Positions 46,023-54,583 of a stretch of DNA of 64,000 bases are shown here, piece by piece. A model generated the notes under the pieces. That model was not told the origin of the DNA. It did no database searches and saw nothing but the letters and a program-made list of their open reading frames with translations. The first letter of the stretch is position 1; every line of letters begins with the position of its first letter. The stretch is from Acinetobacter kyonggiensis (GTDB lineage: Bacteria > Pseudomonadota > Gammaproteobacteria > Pseudomonadales > Moraxellaceae). The translations under genes were made by a program, and so were the position numbers. The DNA is taken from assembly GCF_900107285.1 (NCBI RefSeq), contig NZ_FNPK01000008.1, positions 1 to 64,000 of the forward strand. The letters run 5' to 3'.

Positions 46023-46155
46023 ATTGAATATTGGAAAAAGTTAAAACGGTTTTCTCTATAGAAAGTAATATTTATCTACAAAAAGACGTTTGGAGCTTTA
46101 TGAAAACAAGGTAATAATGTGCAGTTACACTTTTCATAGTATTGATTGAACCCTT

Positions 46156-47079
46156 ATGTCACATATTTCTGTATTACTTCACGAAACTGTTGATGCCTTA
46201 TTGGCAGATCGCAATACAGGAATTTATGTCGATGGTACGTTTGGCCGAGGGGGGCATACGCGTTTATTGTTGTCTAAATTAGATGAAAATGCCCGTGTCT
46301 ATGGTTTTGACAAAGACCCACAGGCTTTGGAAACTGCGGCAATCTTAGAACAAGAAGATCCACGTTTTAAAATTATCCATGCTAGTTTTGCCGATTTAAA
46401 ACAAGAACTTGAAGCACGTGGAATTGGTTTGGTGGATGGTGTGATGGCCGATTTAGGCGTGTCTTCGCCACAGCTGGATCAGGCAGAACGCGGTTTTAGT
46501 TTTATGAAAGATGGTCCACTGGATATGCGCATGGACAATTCACAAGGCCCAACTGCGGCTGAGTGGTTGGTCAATATCGAAGAAGAAGCTTTGGCCAATG
46601 TGATTTTCCAATATGGTGAAGAGCGTTATAGCCGCCGTATTGCCAAAGCCATTAAAGCTGCGGGCTATATTGACACCACTGCACAATTAGCAGAAATTGT
46701 GAAAGTCGCGCATCCGAAATGGGAAAAAAATAAACATGCAGCAACACGAACTTTTCAGGGGATTCGTATTGCCATTAATAAAGAATTAGAAGATATTGAA
46801 GCGTTCTTACCGCAAGCGGTTGATGTACTTAAAACAGAGGGACGTTTAGCGGTCATTAGTTTCCACTCGCTAGAAGATCGTTTAATTAAACAATTTATTC
46901 AAAAGGAATCCACTTTAGCAGAAGATACCAGTTGGGGTATGCCACAAGAACGGGAAGATACCCGTCGGTTAAAGAAAATTTCCCGAGTCCGTGCCAGTGA
47001 AGCAGAAATCAAAGCCAATTTTCGTTCACGTAGTGCATGGCTTAGAGTTGCAGAACGCTTAGCTTTAAAAGGCGAATAA
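46156..47079 (+). CDS. rsmH: 16S rRNA (cytosine(1402)-N(4))-methyltransferase
   Basis: Methylates N4 of C1402 in the ribosomal P site. The 307-aa protein begins HISVLLHETVDALL and has the SAM-binding GTFGRGGHTR (about 28-37), DKDP, DGVMADLGVSSPQLD (about 94-108) and VISFHSLEDR (about 235-244). It is the first gene of the division/cell-wall cluster here; mraZ, its usual upstream neighbour, is absent. Its stop TAA overlaps the ftsL ATG by one base (TAATG), implying coupled translation. Confidence 0.97.
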   Translation: MSHISVLLHETVDALLADRNTGIYVDGTFGRGGHTRLLLSKLDENARVYGFDKDPQALETAAILEQEDPRFKIIHASFADLKQELEARGIGLVDGVMADLGVSSPQLDQAERGFSFMKDGPLDMRMDNSQGPTAAEWLVNIEEEALANVIFQYGEERYSRRIAKAIKAAGYIDTTAQLAEIVKVAHPKWEKNKHAATRTFQGIRIAINKELEDIEAFLPQAVDVLKTEGRLAVISFHSLEDRLIKQFIQKESTLAEDTSWGMPQEREDTRRLKKISRVRASEAEIKANFRSRSAWLRVAERLALKGE

Positions 47080-47411
47080 TGAAAACTGAAGTTGTTGAAA
47101 AAAAAGCAGAAAAATTGGCGATGAAAAAAATCATCAGTTATATCATTTTATTGGTCTTGGTTTTTGTGAGCGCAATTATGGTGGTATTTCAAGTTTTTGA
47201 ATATCGTCATGATTATCGTGAACTGAGTGCTTTTAACCGAGAAAAAGATGATCTGAATGCCGAGTGGGGGCGTTTGCTGATTGAGCAACAAACCTTTGGT
47301 GCGACTGCACAAATTGGCACACGCGCAGTGACCCAATTACGTATGTACTCGCCACCCGTGGCACAGACCGTTGTGATTTCTTTACCAATGACTTCAGAAG
47401 ATAAAAAATAA
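47079..47411 (+). CDS. ftsL: Cell division protein FtsL
   Basis: A bitopic septal protein of the FtsQLB complex that activates FtsWI. The 110-aa protein has a cytoplasmic N-terminus, a single membrane helix (about 19-40, IISYIILLVLVFVSAIMVVF) and a periplasmic leucine-zipper-like coil (EYRHDYRELSAFNREKDDLN, about 42-61) followed by EWGRLLIEQ. Sequence is poorly conserved in this family, but size, topology and position between rsmH and ftsI fit. Confidence 0.93.
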   Translation: MKTEVVEKKAEKLAMKKIISYIILLVLVFVSAIMVVFQVFEYRHDYRELSAFNREKDDLNAEWGRLLIEQQTFGATAQIGTRAVTQLRMYSPPVAQTVVISLPMTSEDKK

Positions 47412-47424
47412 GGCTAGCGGTAAT

Positions 47425-49248
47425 ATGGTGGACAAGAGAAATAAGCAAGTACGTAAAAAGCAGCAGTCTATTACGGAAAAAACCACATTAAGTGTCGATA
47501 TGTGGCGTTTTTATCTGATGTGGAGTGTGGTTTTACTCTGCTTTTTAGCTTTAGTGGGACGTGCATTTTATGTGCAGATCATTAATAAAGACTTTTTACA
47601 AAATAAAGCCAATGCCAATATTTTAAGAACTGAAAAAGTAAAGGCCATGCGTGGCGTCATTTATGATCGTCACGGTGTACCCTTAGCCATTAGTACGCCT
47701 GTCATGAAAGTGGTGATTGACCCACGTGACTATTTTGAAACTAAAAAACAGTTTGATGACATTACCGCTGAACTGGTGAAAGATCCCAAAAACCGTAAGT
47801 TAAAACGTCAATTACCCGATAAAAACTTAAATCTGGATGAACTGGCTGATGCTGTGGGTATGGATCGTGCTGAACTGAAAAAGAAAATGAACGAGCGTCC
47901 TCGTTCACGTTATTTGGTTTTGCAAAAAGAAATTCCACCTCAGCAAGCTGAATTGATTGCAAAACGTGACTTCCAAGCGGTTTATACCGAGAAAAACTAT
48001 AAGCGTTACTATCCGCAGCCACAGCCGAATGCACAAATTATTGGCTTAACCAATAGTGAAGGGATCGGGATTGAAGGTCTGGAAATGCAGTTGAATACTG
48101 CTTTATCAGGTCATGATGGCGCACAGCAAGTTGTTCGTGATAAAAAAGGCAATCGTTTCAAAGATGCTGAAGTCATTAAAGAAGTAGAAGCAGGGGAAAA
48201 CATCACCTTAAGTATTGACTCGCGTCTGCAATATATTATGTATCGTGAATTGACGGCTGCTGGTGTTGCCAATAACGCGCGCTCAGCAACAGCAATTGCA
48301 GTGGATATCAAAACGGGTGAAATTCTGGCGATGACCAGTTGGCCGTCTTATAACCCGAATGATAAAAATAGTTTAGGTAATAAGGATGCCATGCGTAACC
48401 GTGGTGCTGTCGATTCATTTGAACCCGGTTCAACCATGAAGCCGCTAACAGTTTCAATGGCCTTGGAAAGTGGTAAATACACGCCAAACTCAGTGGTGAA
48501 TACTTCACCGGGGAGTATGCGCATTGGTAACCATACCATTCGTGATACACATAACTATGGTGCACTGACTTTGGGTGGCATTATCCAGAAATCGTCTAAC
48601 GTTGGTGTTGCCAAACTTGCCTTGTCTTTGCCTTATGCCACCCTGCCGACATTTTATAAGCGAGTCGGTTTTGGGCAGCGTTCAGCAGTCAAATTTCCCG
48701 GTGAAAGTGGCGGCTTAATCTTGCCACCAAGCAAATGGAATGTTTCTGAAGTGGGAACCATGGCTTACGGTTATGGCCTAAATGCGACTGTATTACAAAT
48801 TGCCGATGCTTATGCGATGCTGGCCAATAAAGGGGTCAAGGTTCCTTTAAGTTTATATAAATTAGAACAGCCACCGAAAGGTGAGCAAATTATTGATGCA
48901 AAAATTGCCGATCAAGTGCTCTTGATGATGGAAACAGCGACGTTACCCGGCGGTACAGCAACCCGTGCCACGATTCCAGGCTATCGCGTTGCGGGTAAAA
49001 CAGGAACCGCACATAAACTGCGTGCTGACCGCAAAGGCTATTCAACCAGTGAATATCGTGCCTTATTTGCCGGTGTTGCTCCCGTCAGTGATCCACGTTT
49101 AGCCATGATTGTTGTGGTGGAAAATCCGGCAGGCAGTTACTACGGTGGTACGGTCTCTGCACCTGTATTTTCGCGTGTGATGCAAGAGTCATTACGTCTA
49201 ATGAATGTGCCTTTAGATAAACCTTTAGATACTCCCCAAATCCAGTAA
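47425..49248 (+). CDS. ftsI: Peptidoglycan D,D-transpeptidase FtsI (PBP3)
   Basis: The septal transpeptidase, partner of FtsW. The 607-aa protein has an N-terminal membrane helix (about 30-52), a dimerisation/pedestal domain (MRGVIYDRHGVPLAIS, about 75-90) and the penicillin-binding domain with STMK (active Ser336), SSN (390-392) and KTG (525-527). Ser336 is the position known for A. baumannii PBP3. Nothing in the motifs suggests altered beta-lactam binding, but other sites were not compared. It is 13 bases after ftsL and 10 before murE. Confidence 0.97.
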   Translation: MVDKRNKQVRKKQQSITEKTTLSVDMWRFYLMWSVVLLCFLALVGRAFYVQIINKDFLQNKANANILRTEKVKAMRGVIYDRHGVPLAISTPVMKVVIDPRDYFETKKQFDDITAELVKDPKNRKLKRQLPDKNLNLDELADAVGMDRAELKKKMNERPRSRYLVLQKEIPPQQAELIAKRDFQAVYTEKNYKRYYPQPQPNAQIIGLTNSEGIGIEGLEMQLNTALSGHDGAQQVVRDKKGNRFKDAEVIKEVEAGENITLSIDSRLQYIMYRELTAAGVANNARSATAIAVDIKTGEILAMTSWPSYNPNDKNSLGNKDAMRNRGAVDSFEPGSTMKPLTVSMALESGKYTPNSVVNTSPGSMRIGNHTIRDTHNYGALTLGGIIQKSSNVGVAKLALSLPYATLPTFYKRVGFGQRSAVKFPGESGGLILPPSKWNVSEVGTMAYGYGLNATVLQIADAYAMLANKGVKVPLSLYKLEQPPKGEQIIDAKIADQVLLMMETATLPGGTATRATIPGYRVAGKTGTAHKLRADRKGYSTSEYRALFAGVAPVSDPRLAMIVVVENPAGSYYGGTVSAPVFSRVMQESLRLMNVPLDKPLDTPQIQ

Positions 49249-49258
49249 TAGGTGATGA

Positions 49259-50755
49259 ATGTCCATTACATTTCAAGATCTCTACACTGCTGAAAAAATC
49301 ACTGAGTGGATGAGCAAGCCATTGAGTGGTTTGAGTTTAGATAGTCGTAAAGTTGAAGCAGGACAAATTTTTATTGCCCTGAATAGTTTTTCTCAACCTG
49401 AAAAAACGCGGCAATTTGCCGTCTCAGCTTTGGCAAATGGCGCTTTAGCGGTGGTCAGTGAAGTTGATTTAGGTCTAGAGCACAGTGTGGTTGTGCCAGA
49501 TGTTCGTCATTTGATGGGACAGTGGCAAAAACAATATTTACAGGCAACAACCCCTGTACAGGCCGTACGGATACTTGCAGTCACAGGCACCAATGGAAAA
49601 ACCACGATCTCTCGTTTGGTGGCTGAACTGTTAACGCTGCAAGGTGAAAAATGTGCAGTGATGGGCACGACAGGGAATGGTATTTTACCGAATCTAGAAG
49701 CATCTTCGCACACTACATTGGATGCCTTGCATCTGCAAAGTGCTTTGCATGAGTATGCACAACAAGGTGCTGCATTTGCTGCAATTGAAGCCAGCTCACA
49801 TGGTTTGGAGCAAGGTCGTTTAAATGGCTGTGATATTGAAATTGCAGCCTATAGCAATTTAAGTCGTGATCATCTGGATTATCACGGCACGCTTGAAGCC
49901 TATGCGGAGGCAAAATCAGGATTATTTAAATTTGCCGCTTTAAAAGTGGCGATCATTAACCTAGATGATGCCTATGCAGAGATTATGTTGAATGCGGCAA
50001 AAGCCAATCCTGCACAGCCGAAAATTTTGACCTATTCAACCACACAAGCTGCGGATTATCAGGTTAAAGATATTCAATATAGTTTGAATGGTGCAAATTT
50101 TAAATTGATCACCGCACAGGGCGAATTTGCAGTGCAAAGCCCTTTGTTAGGTCATTTTAATGTGGAAAATTTGCTGGCAAGCTTGATCAGTGCTGAACAG
50201 GCAGGTTTTGATTTGGCGGCATTAATTGCCGTGGTTGCGCAGTTAAAAGGTGCACCGGGTCGCATGCAGGTGATTCGTGATGCTGAGCGTTTATTTGTGG
50301 TTGATTATGCACATACCCCCGATGCTTTAACGCAAGTGTTGAAGACCTTAAAACGTCATGTTGCGCAAAATTTATGGGCTGTATTTGGTTGTGGTGGGGA
50401 TCGTGATCGGGGTAAACGTCCACTCATGACTCAGGCCGCCTTAGATGGAGCAGATGTTGCTTTACTGACCTCAGATAATCCACGCAGTGAAAATCCAGAA
50501 CAAATTTTTGCCGATATGAAAAATGGCATCGCATTTTCAACGCATCTGGTTCATGAAATTCATGATCGCCGTGAAGCGATCAAATTTGCTGTCAATCATG
50601 CTCAGGTCGGTGACATTGTGGTGATTGCGGGCAAAGGGCATGAAAATTATCAGGAAGTTGATGGCGTACGCCATTGGTTTGATGATGTGGTTGAAGTGCA
50701 GGCAGCGATTGACGCACAGCATCACAGTACAGATTCAGCATATCCGGCTCAATAG
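49259..50755 (+). CDS. murE: UDP-MurNAc-tripeptide synthetase MurE (meso-DAP adding)
   Basis: A cytosolic Mur ligase that adds meso-diaminopimelate to UDP-MurNAc-L-Ala-D-Glu. The 498-aa protein has the ATP-binding TGTNGKTT at 109-116, the carbamylated-Lys region SGLFKF, YAHTPDAL and the DNPRSENP motif near the C-terminus; DNPR is the meso-DAP specificity signature, as expected of a Gram-negative. It is in the run rsmH-ftsL-ftsI-murE-murF-mraY with short spacings, so one transcript is likely. Confidence 0.97.
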   Translation: MSITFQDLYTAEKITEWMSKPLSGLSLDSRKVEAGQIFIALNSFSQPEKTRQFAVSALANGALAVVSEVDLGLEHSVVVPDVRHLMGQWQKQYLQATTPVQAVRILAVTGTNGKTTISRLVAELLTLQGEKCAVMGTTGNGILPNLEASSHTTLDALHLQSALHEYAQQGAAFAAIEASSHGLEQGRLNGCDIEIAAYSNLSRDHLDYHGTLEAYAEAKSGLFKFAALKVAIINLDDAYAEIMLNAAKANPAQPKILTYSTTQAADYQVKDIQYSLNGANFKLITAQGEFAVQSPLLGHFNVENLLASLISAEQAGFDLAALIAVVAQLKGAPGRMQVIRDAERLFVVDYAHTPDALTQVLKTLKRHVAQNLWAVFGCGGDRDRGKRPLMTQAALDGADVALLTSDNPRSENPEQIFADMKNGIAFSTHLVHEIHDRREAIKFAVNHAQVGDIVVIAGKGHENYQEVDGVRHWFDDVVEVQAAIDAQHHSTDSAYPAQ

Positions 50756-50763
50756 GAAGAATG

Positions 50764-52173
50764 ATGCATACCTCAACGACAAGTACCGTGCCTTTAGAGC
50801 CTTGGACAGCAGATTTATTGGTTCAAGCGACACAAGGTTATTGGTTTAATGATCAAGCCCCTGTGGGGGATATTAAGCGTATTTTGACTGACTCACGTCA
50901 TGCAGAAAAGGGTGATGCCTTTTTAGCCCTGAAAGGTGAGCATTTCGATGCCCATGACTTCGTGGCGCAAGTTGCGGCAAAGGGGGGGTGTCAAATCGCC
51001 ATTGTTAGTCATCCTGTTGATGCTGATATTTGTCAGTTGGTGGTTGCCGATACGCGCTTGGCATTGGGTCATTTGGGAGCTTATCGCCGTGCGCAAAATA
51101 CGCAATTAAAAGTGATTGCGTTAACAGGGAGTAGCGGTAAAACCACCACCAAAGAAATGTTAGGCAGTATTTTATCCCGCCTTGCACCAACCTTGATTAC
51201 CCGTGGCAACTTAAATAATGATTTAGGCGTGCCGATGATGTTGCTGGAGCTGCGTGCTGAACATCAATATGCCGTCATGGAACTGGGTGCCAGTCATCAG
51301 GGGGAAATTGATTACACCTCGAATTTGGTTCAACCACATGTGGCAGGCATTATTAATATTGGCACAGCACATTTGGGTGAGTTTGGCGGGCGCGATGGCA
51401 TTTGCCGTGCTAAATCTGAAATTTATGCACATATTGCTCCGTCAGGCACATCCATCATTCCTGCAGCTGATGATTTTGCTGACTGTATTCGTCAGTCGGT
51501 CAAAACTGAACAATGTTTAAGTTTTGGTGAGGGGGGGGATGTTTTTGCTACACAGATTGCATTGCAGCCGCAATCCTCTACTTTTAGCTTAAATACACCA
51601 CAGGGTGTGCGTAGTGTGGATTTACCTTTTGCTGGTGAGCATAATGTGCAAAATGCCACCGCTGCCGCTGCATTTGCTTTAGCGATTGGCATTACTTTGG
51701 ATGATATTGTACAAGGTCTGGAGCAAGCGAAAGGTGCAAAAGGCCGTTTGAACTTTATTCAGCAAAATAAAAACCTATTCATTGATGATACTTATAATGC
51801 CAATCCAACGTCCATGCGAGCAGCCGCTGAAGTGCTTGCTCAGCAAGGCGGGGTGAAAGTGTTGGTGATGGGAGATATTGGTGAATTAGGCGCATCTGCG
51901 GCACAACAGCATTATATGCTTGGCCGTGATCTGGTCGCACAAGGCATTCACTTTGTGGTGGCTGTGGGTGAATTTGCACCTGCCGCACAAGAAGGTGCAC
52001 GTAGTACTCAATATGGTAAAAAAATGCAGGCCTTTTTGACACAGCAACAGGCACTACCTTTTTTAATTGATTTAATTGCAACACATCAACCGCAATCCAT
52101 GAGTTTTCTGTTCAAAGGTTCTCGTTATACCCACATGGAAACATTGATGGCTGATTTGATGGAGAAACTTTAA
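50764..52173 (+). CDS. murF: UDP-MurNAc-pentapeptide ligase MurF
   Basis: Adds D-Ala-D-Ala to the UDP-MurNAc-tripeptide. The P-loop TGSSGKTT is at 121-128, [10 protein letters not shown] at about 175-184, and the ligase C-terminal domain starts near [13 protein letters not shown]. Two ATGs stand in tandem at 50761 and 50764; AGGA (50754-50757) is 3 bases from the first and 6 from the second, so 50764 (469 aa) is preferred. The Shine-Dalgarno overlaps the murE stop, and the murF stop overlaps the mraY ATG, so the three are tightly coupled. Confidence 0.96.
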   Translation: MHTSTTSTVPLEPWTADLLVQATQGYWFNDQAPVGDIKRILTDSRHAEKGDAFLALKGEHFDAHDFVAQVAAKGGCQIAIVSHPVDADICQLVVADTRLALGHLGAYRRAQNTQLKVIALTGSSGKTTTKEMLGSILSRLAPTLITRGNLNNDLGVPMMLLELRAEHQYAVMELGASHQGEIDYTSNLVQPHVAGIINIGTAHLGEFGGRDGICRAKSEIYAHIAPSGTSIIPAADDFADCIRQSVKTEQCLSFGEGGDVFATQIALQPQSSTFSLNTPQGVRSVDLPFAGEHNVQNATAAAAFALAIGITLDDIVQGLEQAKGAKGRLNFIQQNKNLFIDDTYNANPTSMRAAAEVLAQQGGVKVLVMGDIGELGASAAQQHYMLGRDLVAQGIHFVVAVGEFAPAAQEGARSTQYGKKMQAFLTQQQALPFLIDLIATHQPQSMSFLFKGSRYTHMETLMADLMEKL

Positions 52174-53291
52174 TGCTGTTATGGCTATTTGAACAACTGG
52201 CGGGCTATAACAGCTCATTTCAGGTGGTTCGCTATTTAACATTACGTGCTTTGCTGAGTGTTTTAACTGCGCTGACGATTGGGCTGGTTTTGGGTCCCGT
52301 GATGATCCGCAAGCTTCAGACACTCAAATACGGTCAAGCAGTGAGTTCATTCGCACCTGAAAATCATGCTAAAAAAATGGGCACACCGACCATGGGCGGG
52401 ATTCTCATTCTGCTCTCGATTGGTACTTCAACTTTGCTCTGGGCCGATTTATCCAACCCTTATGTTTGGATTGTACTGGCTGTGATGGTGATTTTTGGTG
52501 CTGTAGGTTGGGCAGATGACTGGATTAAAGTTCGCTATAAAGACAATGCCGGCTTGCCTGCCAAGAAAAAATTCTTTTGGACCTCGGTGGCATCCTTAGG
52601 GGCAGGTATTGCGCTGTATGTGATTGCGACAGAGCAAAGCAATCCAGTACATACTGCGAATATGTTGGATTTGTTGATTCCATTCTTTAAAAATATCAGT
52701 ATTCCGTTGTCGGCAATTCCTTTAGGTATTGGTTTTATTCTGTTTACCTATTTGGTGATTAATGGTGCATCCAATGCCGTGAATCTTACCGATGGTCTCG
52801 ATGGTTTGGCGATTATGCCCATCGTTTTGGTTGCAGCAGGTTTAGGCGTGTTTGCTTATCTTGCCGGTGATGTCCGTTTTGCGAATTATTTACATCTACC
52901 TTATGTGAAGTATTCATCTGAACTGGTGGTGATTTGTGCCGCGATGATTGGTGCTGGTTTAGCATTTCTTTGGTATAACGCACATCCAGCGCAAGTATTT
53001 ATGGGCGATGTCGGCGCACTTTCATTGGGTGCAATGCTGGGGACAATTGCAGTGATGGTTCGTCAGGAAATCGTCTTTGCGATTATGGGTGGCGTATTTG
53101 TGGTGGAGGCGATTTCGGTATTTTTACAAATTGGCTCATTGCGGATGCGCAATAAACGCGTCTTCTTGATGGCACCTTTGCATCATCATTATGAGAAAAA
53201 AGGCTGGCGTGAAACCCAAGTGGTGATTCGTTTCTGGATTATTACAATTATGCTGGTTGTTTTGGGTTTAATGACCTTAAAATTACGTTAA
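52173..53291 (+). CDS. mraY: Phospho-N-acetylmuramoyl-pentapeptide transferase MraY
   Basis: A polytopic inner-membrane enzyme that transfers phospho-MurNAc-pentapeptide to undecaprenyl phosphate, making lipid I. The 372-aa protein has about ten helices and the catalytic motifs GWADDWIK (about 111-118), [10 protein letters not shown] (about 204-213), GDVGAL and HHHYEKKGW (about 338-346). Unlike in E. coli, murD, ftsW and murG do not follow; a strong terminator ends the cluster. Confidence 0.97.
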   Translation: MLLWLFEQLAGYNSSFQVVRYLTLRALLSVLTALTIGLVLGPVMIRKLQTLKYGQAVSSFAPENHAKKMGTPTMGGILILLSIGTSTLLWADLSNPYVWIVLAVMVIFGAVGWADDWIKVRYKDNAGLPAKKKFFWTSVASLGAGIALYVIATEQSNPVHTANMLDLLIPFFKNISIPLSAIPLGIGFILFTYLVINGASNAVNLTDGLDGLAIMPIVLVAAGLGVFAYLAGDVRFANYLHLPYVKYSSELVVICAAMIGAGLAFLWYNAHPAQVFMGDVGALSLGAMLGTIAVMVRQEIVFAIMGGVFVVEAISVFLQIGSLRMRNKRVFLMAPLHHHYEKKGWRETQVVIRFWIITIMLVVLGLMTLKLR

Positions 53292-53303
53292 GCAAATCCT
53301 TGA

Positions 53304-53346
53304 AAAAAGAGCCGGCATTTGCTCCCACATTTGCCGGCTCTTTTTT
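53304..53346 (+). terminator. Terminator of the rsmH-mraY cluster
   Basis: AAAAAAGAGCCGGCA and TGCCGGCTCTTTTTT form a long GC-rich stem with an A-run and T-run, 12 bases after mraY. Confidence 0.92.
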
Positions 53347-53375
53347 ATTGCACATTTACGCTTTTGGAGAAAATA

Positions 53376-54179
53376 ATGAATTTGCTCATGTGTCCTGTAT
53401 GTCGTGAGGCATTACACTTAACTGAGAAAACATGGAGCTGTGTCAATAAGCATAGTTACGATGTGGCAAAGCAGGGATATGTGAATTTACATGTCGTACA
53501 ACATAAGCACAGTAAAAATCCGGGTGATACGCCTGAATCTGTGCAAGCGCGTCGTGCATTTTTAAGTGCAGGTTTTTATGCCCCACTACAACATGCTGTG
53601 GTGACAAAAATTCGTGAATTAAAAATTAACAACCTACTGGATATTGGTTGCGGTGAAGGCTATTACACCGATGCAATGCAAGCTGAAGTGTCGCAATGTA
53701 TTGGGGTTGATATTGCGAAAAATGCCGTACAGGTGGCCGCGAAGCTGAATAAAAAAGTGACATGGGTGGTGGGTACAGGTGCGACTTTACCGGTGTTGGA
53801 TGCCTCAATTGACCTATGTACGAGTTTATTTAGTCCAATTCCAAAGCAAGAAATATTGCGAGTACTCAAACCCAATGCCTATTTAATGGTGGTCACACCT
53901 GCAACTGAGCATTTATATGCCATGCGTGAGGCACTTTTTGAAGAAGTGAATCCCCATGAGTCACATAAGTTTGTTGAGCAATTGGAAGATGCTTTTGAAT
54001 TGCTTGAAGAGTGTGTTGTTGAATCAGCATTTACTGTGCAACAAACAGACTTGAAAAACCTGATTGCGATGACACCCTATGCCTATAAAGCTAAACCAGA
54101 ACGCCGTCAGGTTTTGGAGCAGAGTGAGCAATTTAAGTTAACAGGGCAGTTCCAAATTTACCTCTTTAAAAAGAAGTGA
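53376..54179 (+). CDS. rlmA: 23S rRNA (guanine(745)-N(1))-methyltransferase RlmA
   Basis: A SAM-dependent enzyme that methylates G745 in helix 35 of 23S rRNA. The N-terminal zinc site is CPVC (6-9) with C and H in WSCVNKHSYDVAKQGYVNL (about 20-38); the SAM motif is LLDIGCGEGYYTDAM (about 87-101), and FSPIPKQEILRVLKPNAYL (about 150-168) follows. 267 aa from ATG 53376, with TGGAGA 5 bases upstream; a longer reading from 53319 would start inside the preceding terminator. The family also includes the tylosin-resistance methyltransferase TlrB, so the exact base could differ. Confidence 0.88.
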   Translation: MNLLMCPVCREALHLTEKTWSCVNKHSYDVAKQGYVNLHVVQHKHSKNPGDTPESVQARRAFLSAGFYAPLQHAVVTKIRELKINNLLDIGCGEGYYTDAMQAEVSQCIGVDIAKNAVQVAAKLNKKVTWVVGTGATLPVLDASIDLCTSLFSPIPKQEILRVLKPNAYLMVVTPATEHLYAMREALFEEVNPHESHKFVEQLEDAFELLEECVVESAFTVQQTDLKNLIAMTPYAYKAKPERRQVLEQSEQFKLTGQFQIYLFKKK

Positions 54180-54186
54180 TCTCAAT

Positions 54187-54579
54187 AAAAAAGCCCTCAT
54201 TAAATGAGTAATGCCTGTCAGTTAAGGAGTTTTGTAATAAACTCCTTAACTTTTTAGTGCTTCACAACGGAGTCTTATATTTTTAAATCCAATGCTTGGA
54301 GCTCATCTATTACTTTGGATAAGCCCAAATGAGAAGCAGAGCTTCGCAAGAAAGGCATCTTGCGGCGCAGTGCGCCTCACCGCAAAACTCGCCAAATTCC
54401 TTTTATTGATTAATAAATCGCAGAAACCTTACTTTTTTAATCTTGCGGTGTATACACCTCATGCCTCGAACAGTTGCGGATGACGTTTCCACGTATCGAA
54501 GAACATCATGAATTTAAAATAAAAAAGCCAGTCAATTTCTTAACTGACTGGCTTTACTTATCAAATGAGGGCTTTTTTT
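54187..54579. repeat. Bidirectional terminator apparently split by a 354-bp insert
   Basis: AAAAAAGCCCTCATT (54187-54201) and GGGCTTTTTTTATT (from about 54569) are the two arms of a terminator. Each arm is next to AAATGAG (54202-54208 and 54563-54569), so removing 54209-54562 plus one copy restores a perfect terminator between rlmA and ponA. The insert carries hairpin AGTTAAGGAGTTT/AAACTCCTTAACT with T-run (54220-54255, plus) and AAAGCCAGTCA/TGACTGGCTTT with a T-run on the minus strand (about 54521-54555), both facing outward, and shares GTCAGTTAAG as an inverted repeat near its ends. The centre has no intact gene. Confidence 0.55.
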
Positions 54580-54583
54580 ATTC

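Noticed and set aside
54292..54483. A 63-codon frame in the split-terminator insert
   Set aside because: No Shine-Dalgarno and low-complexity product; the region reads as a remnant or non-coding.
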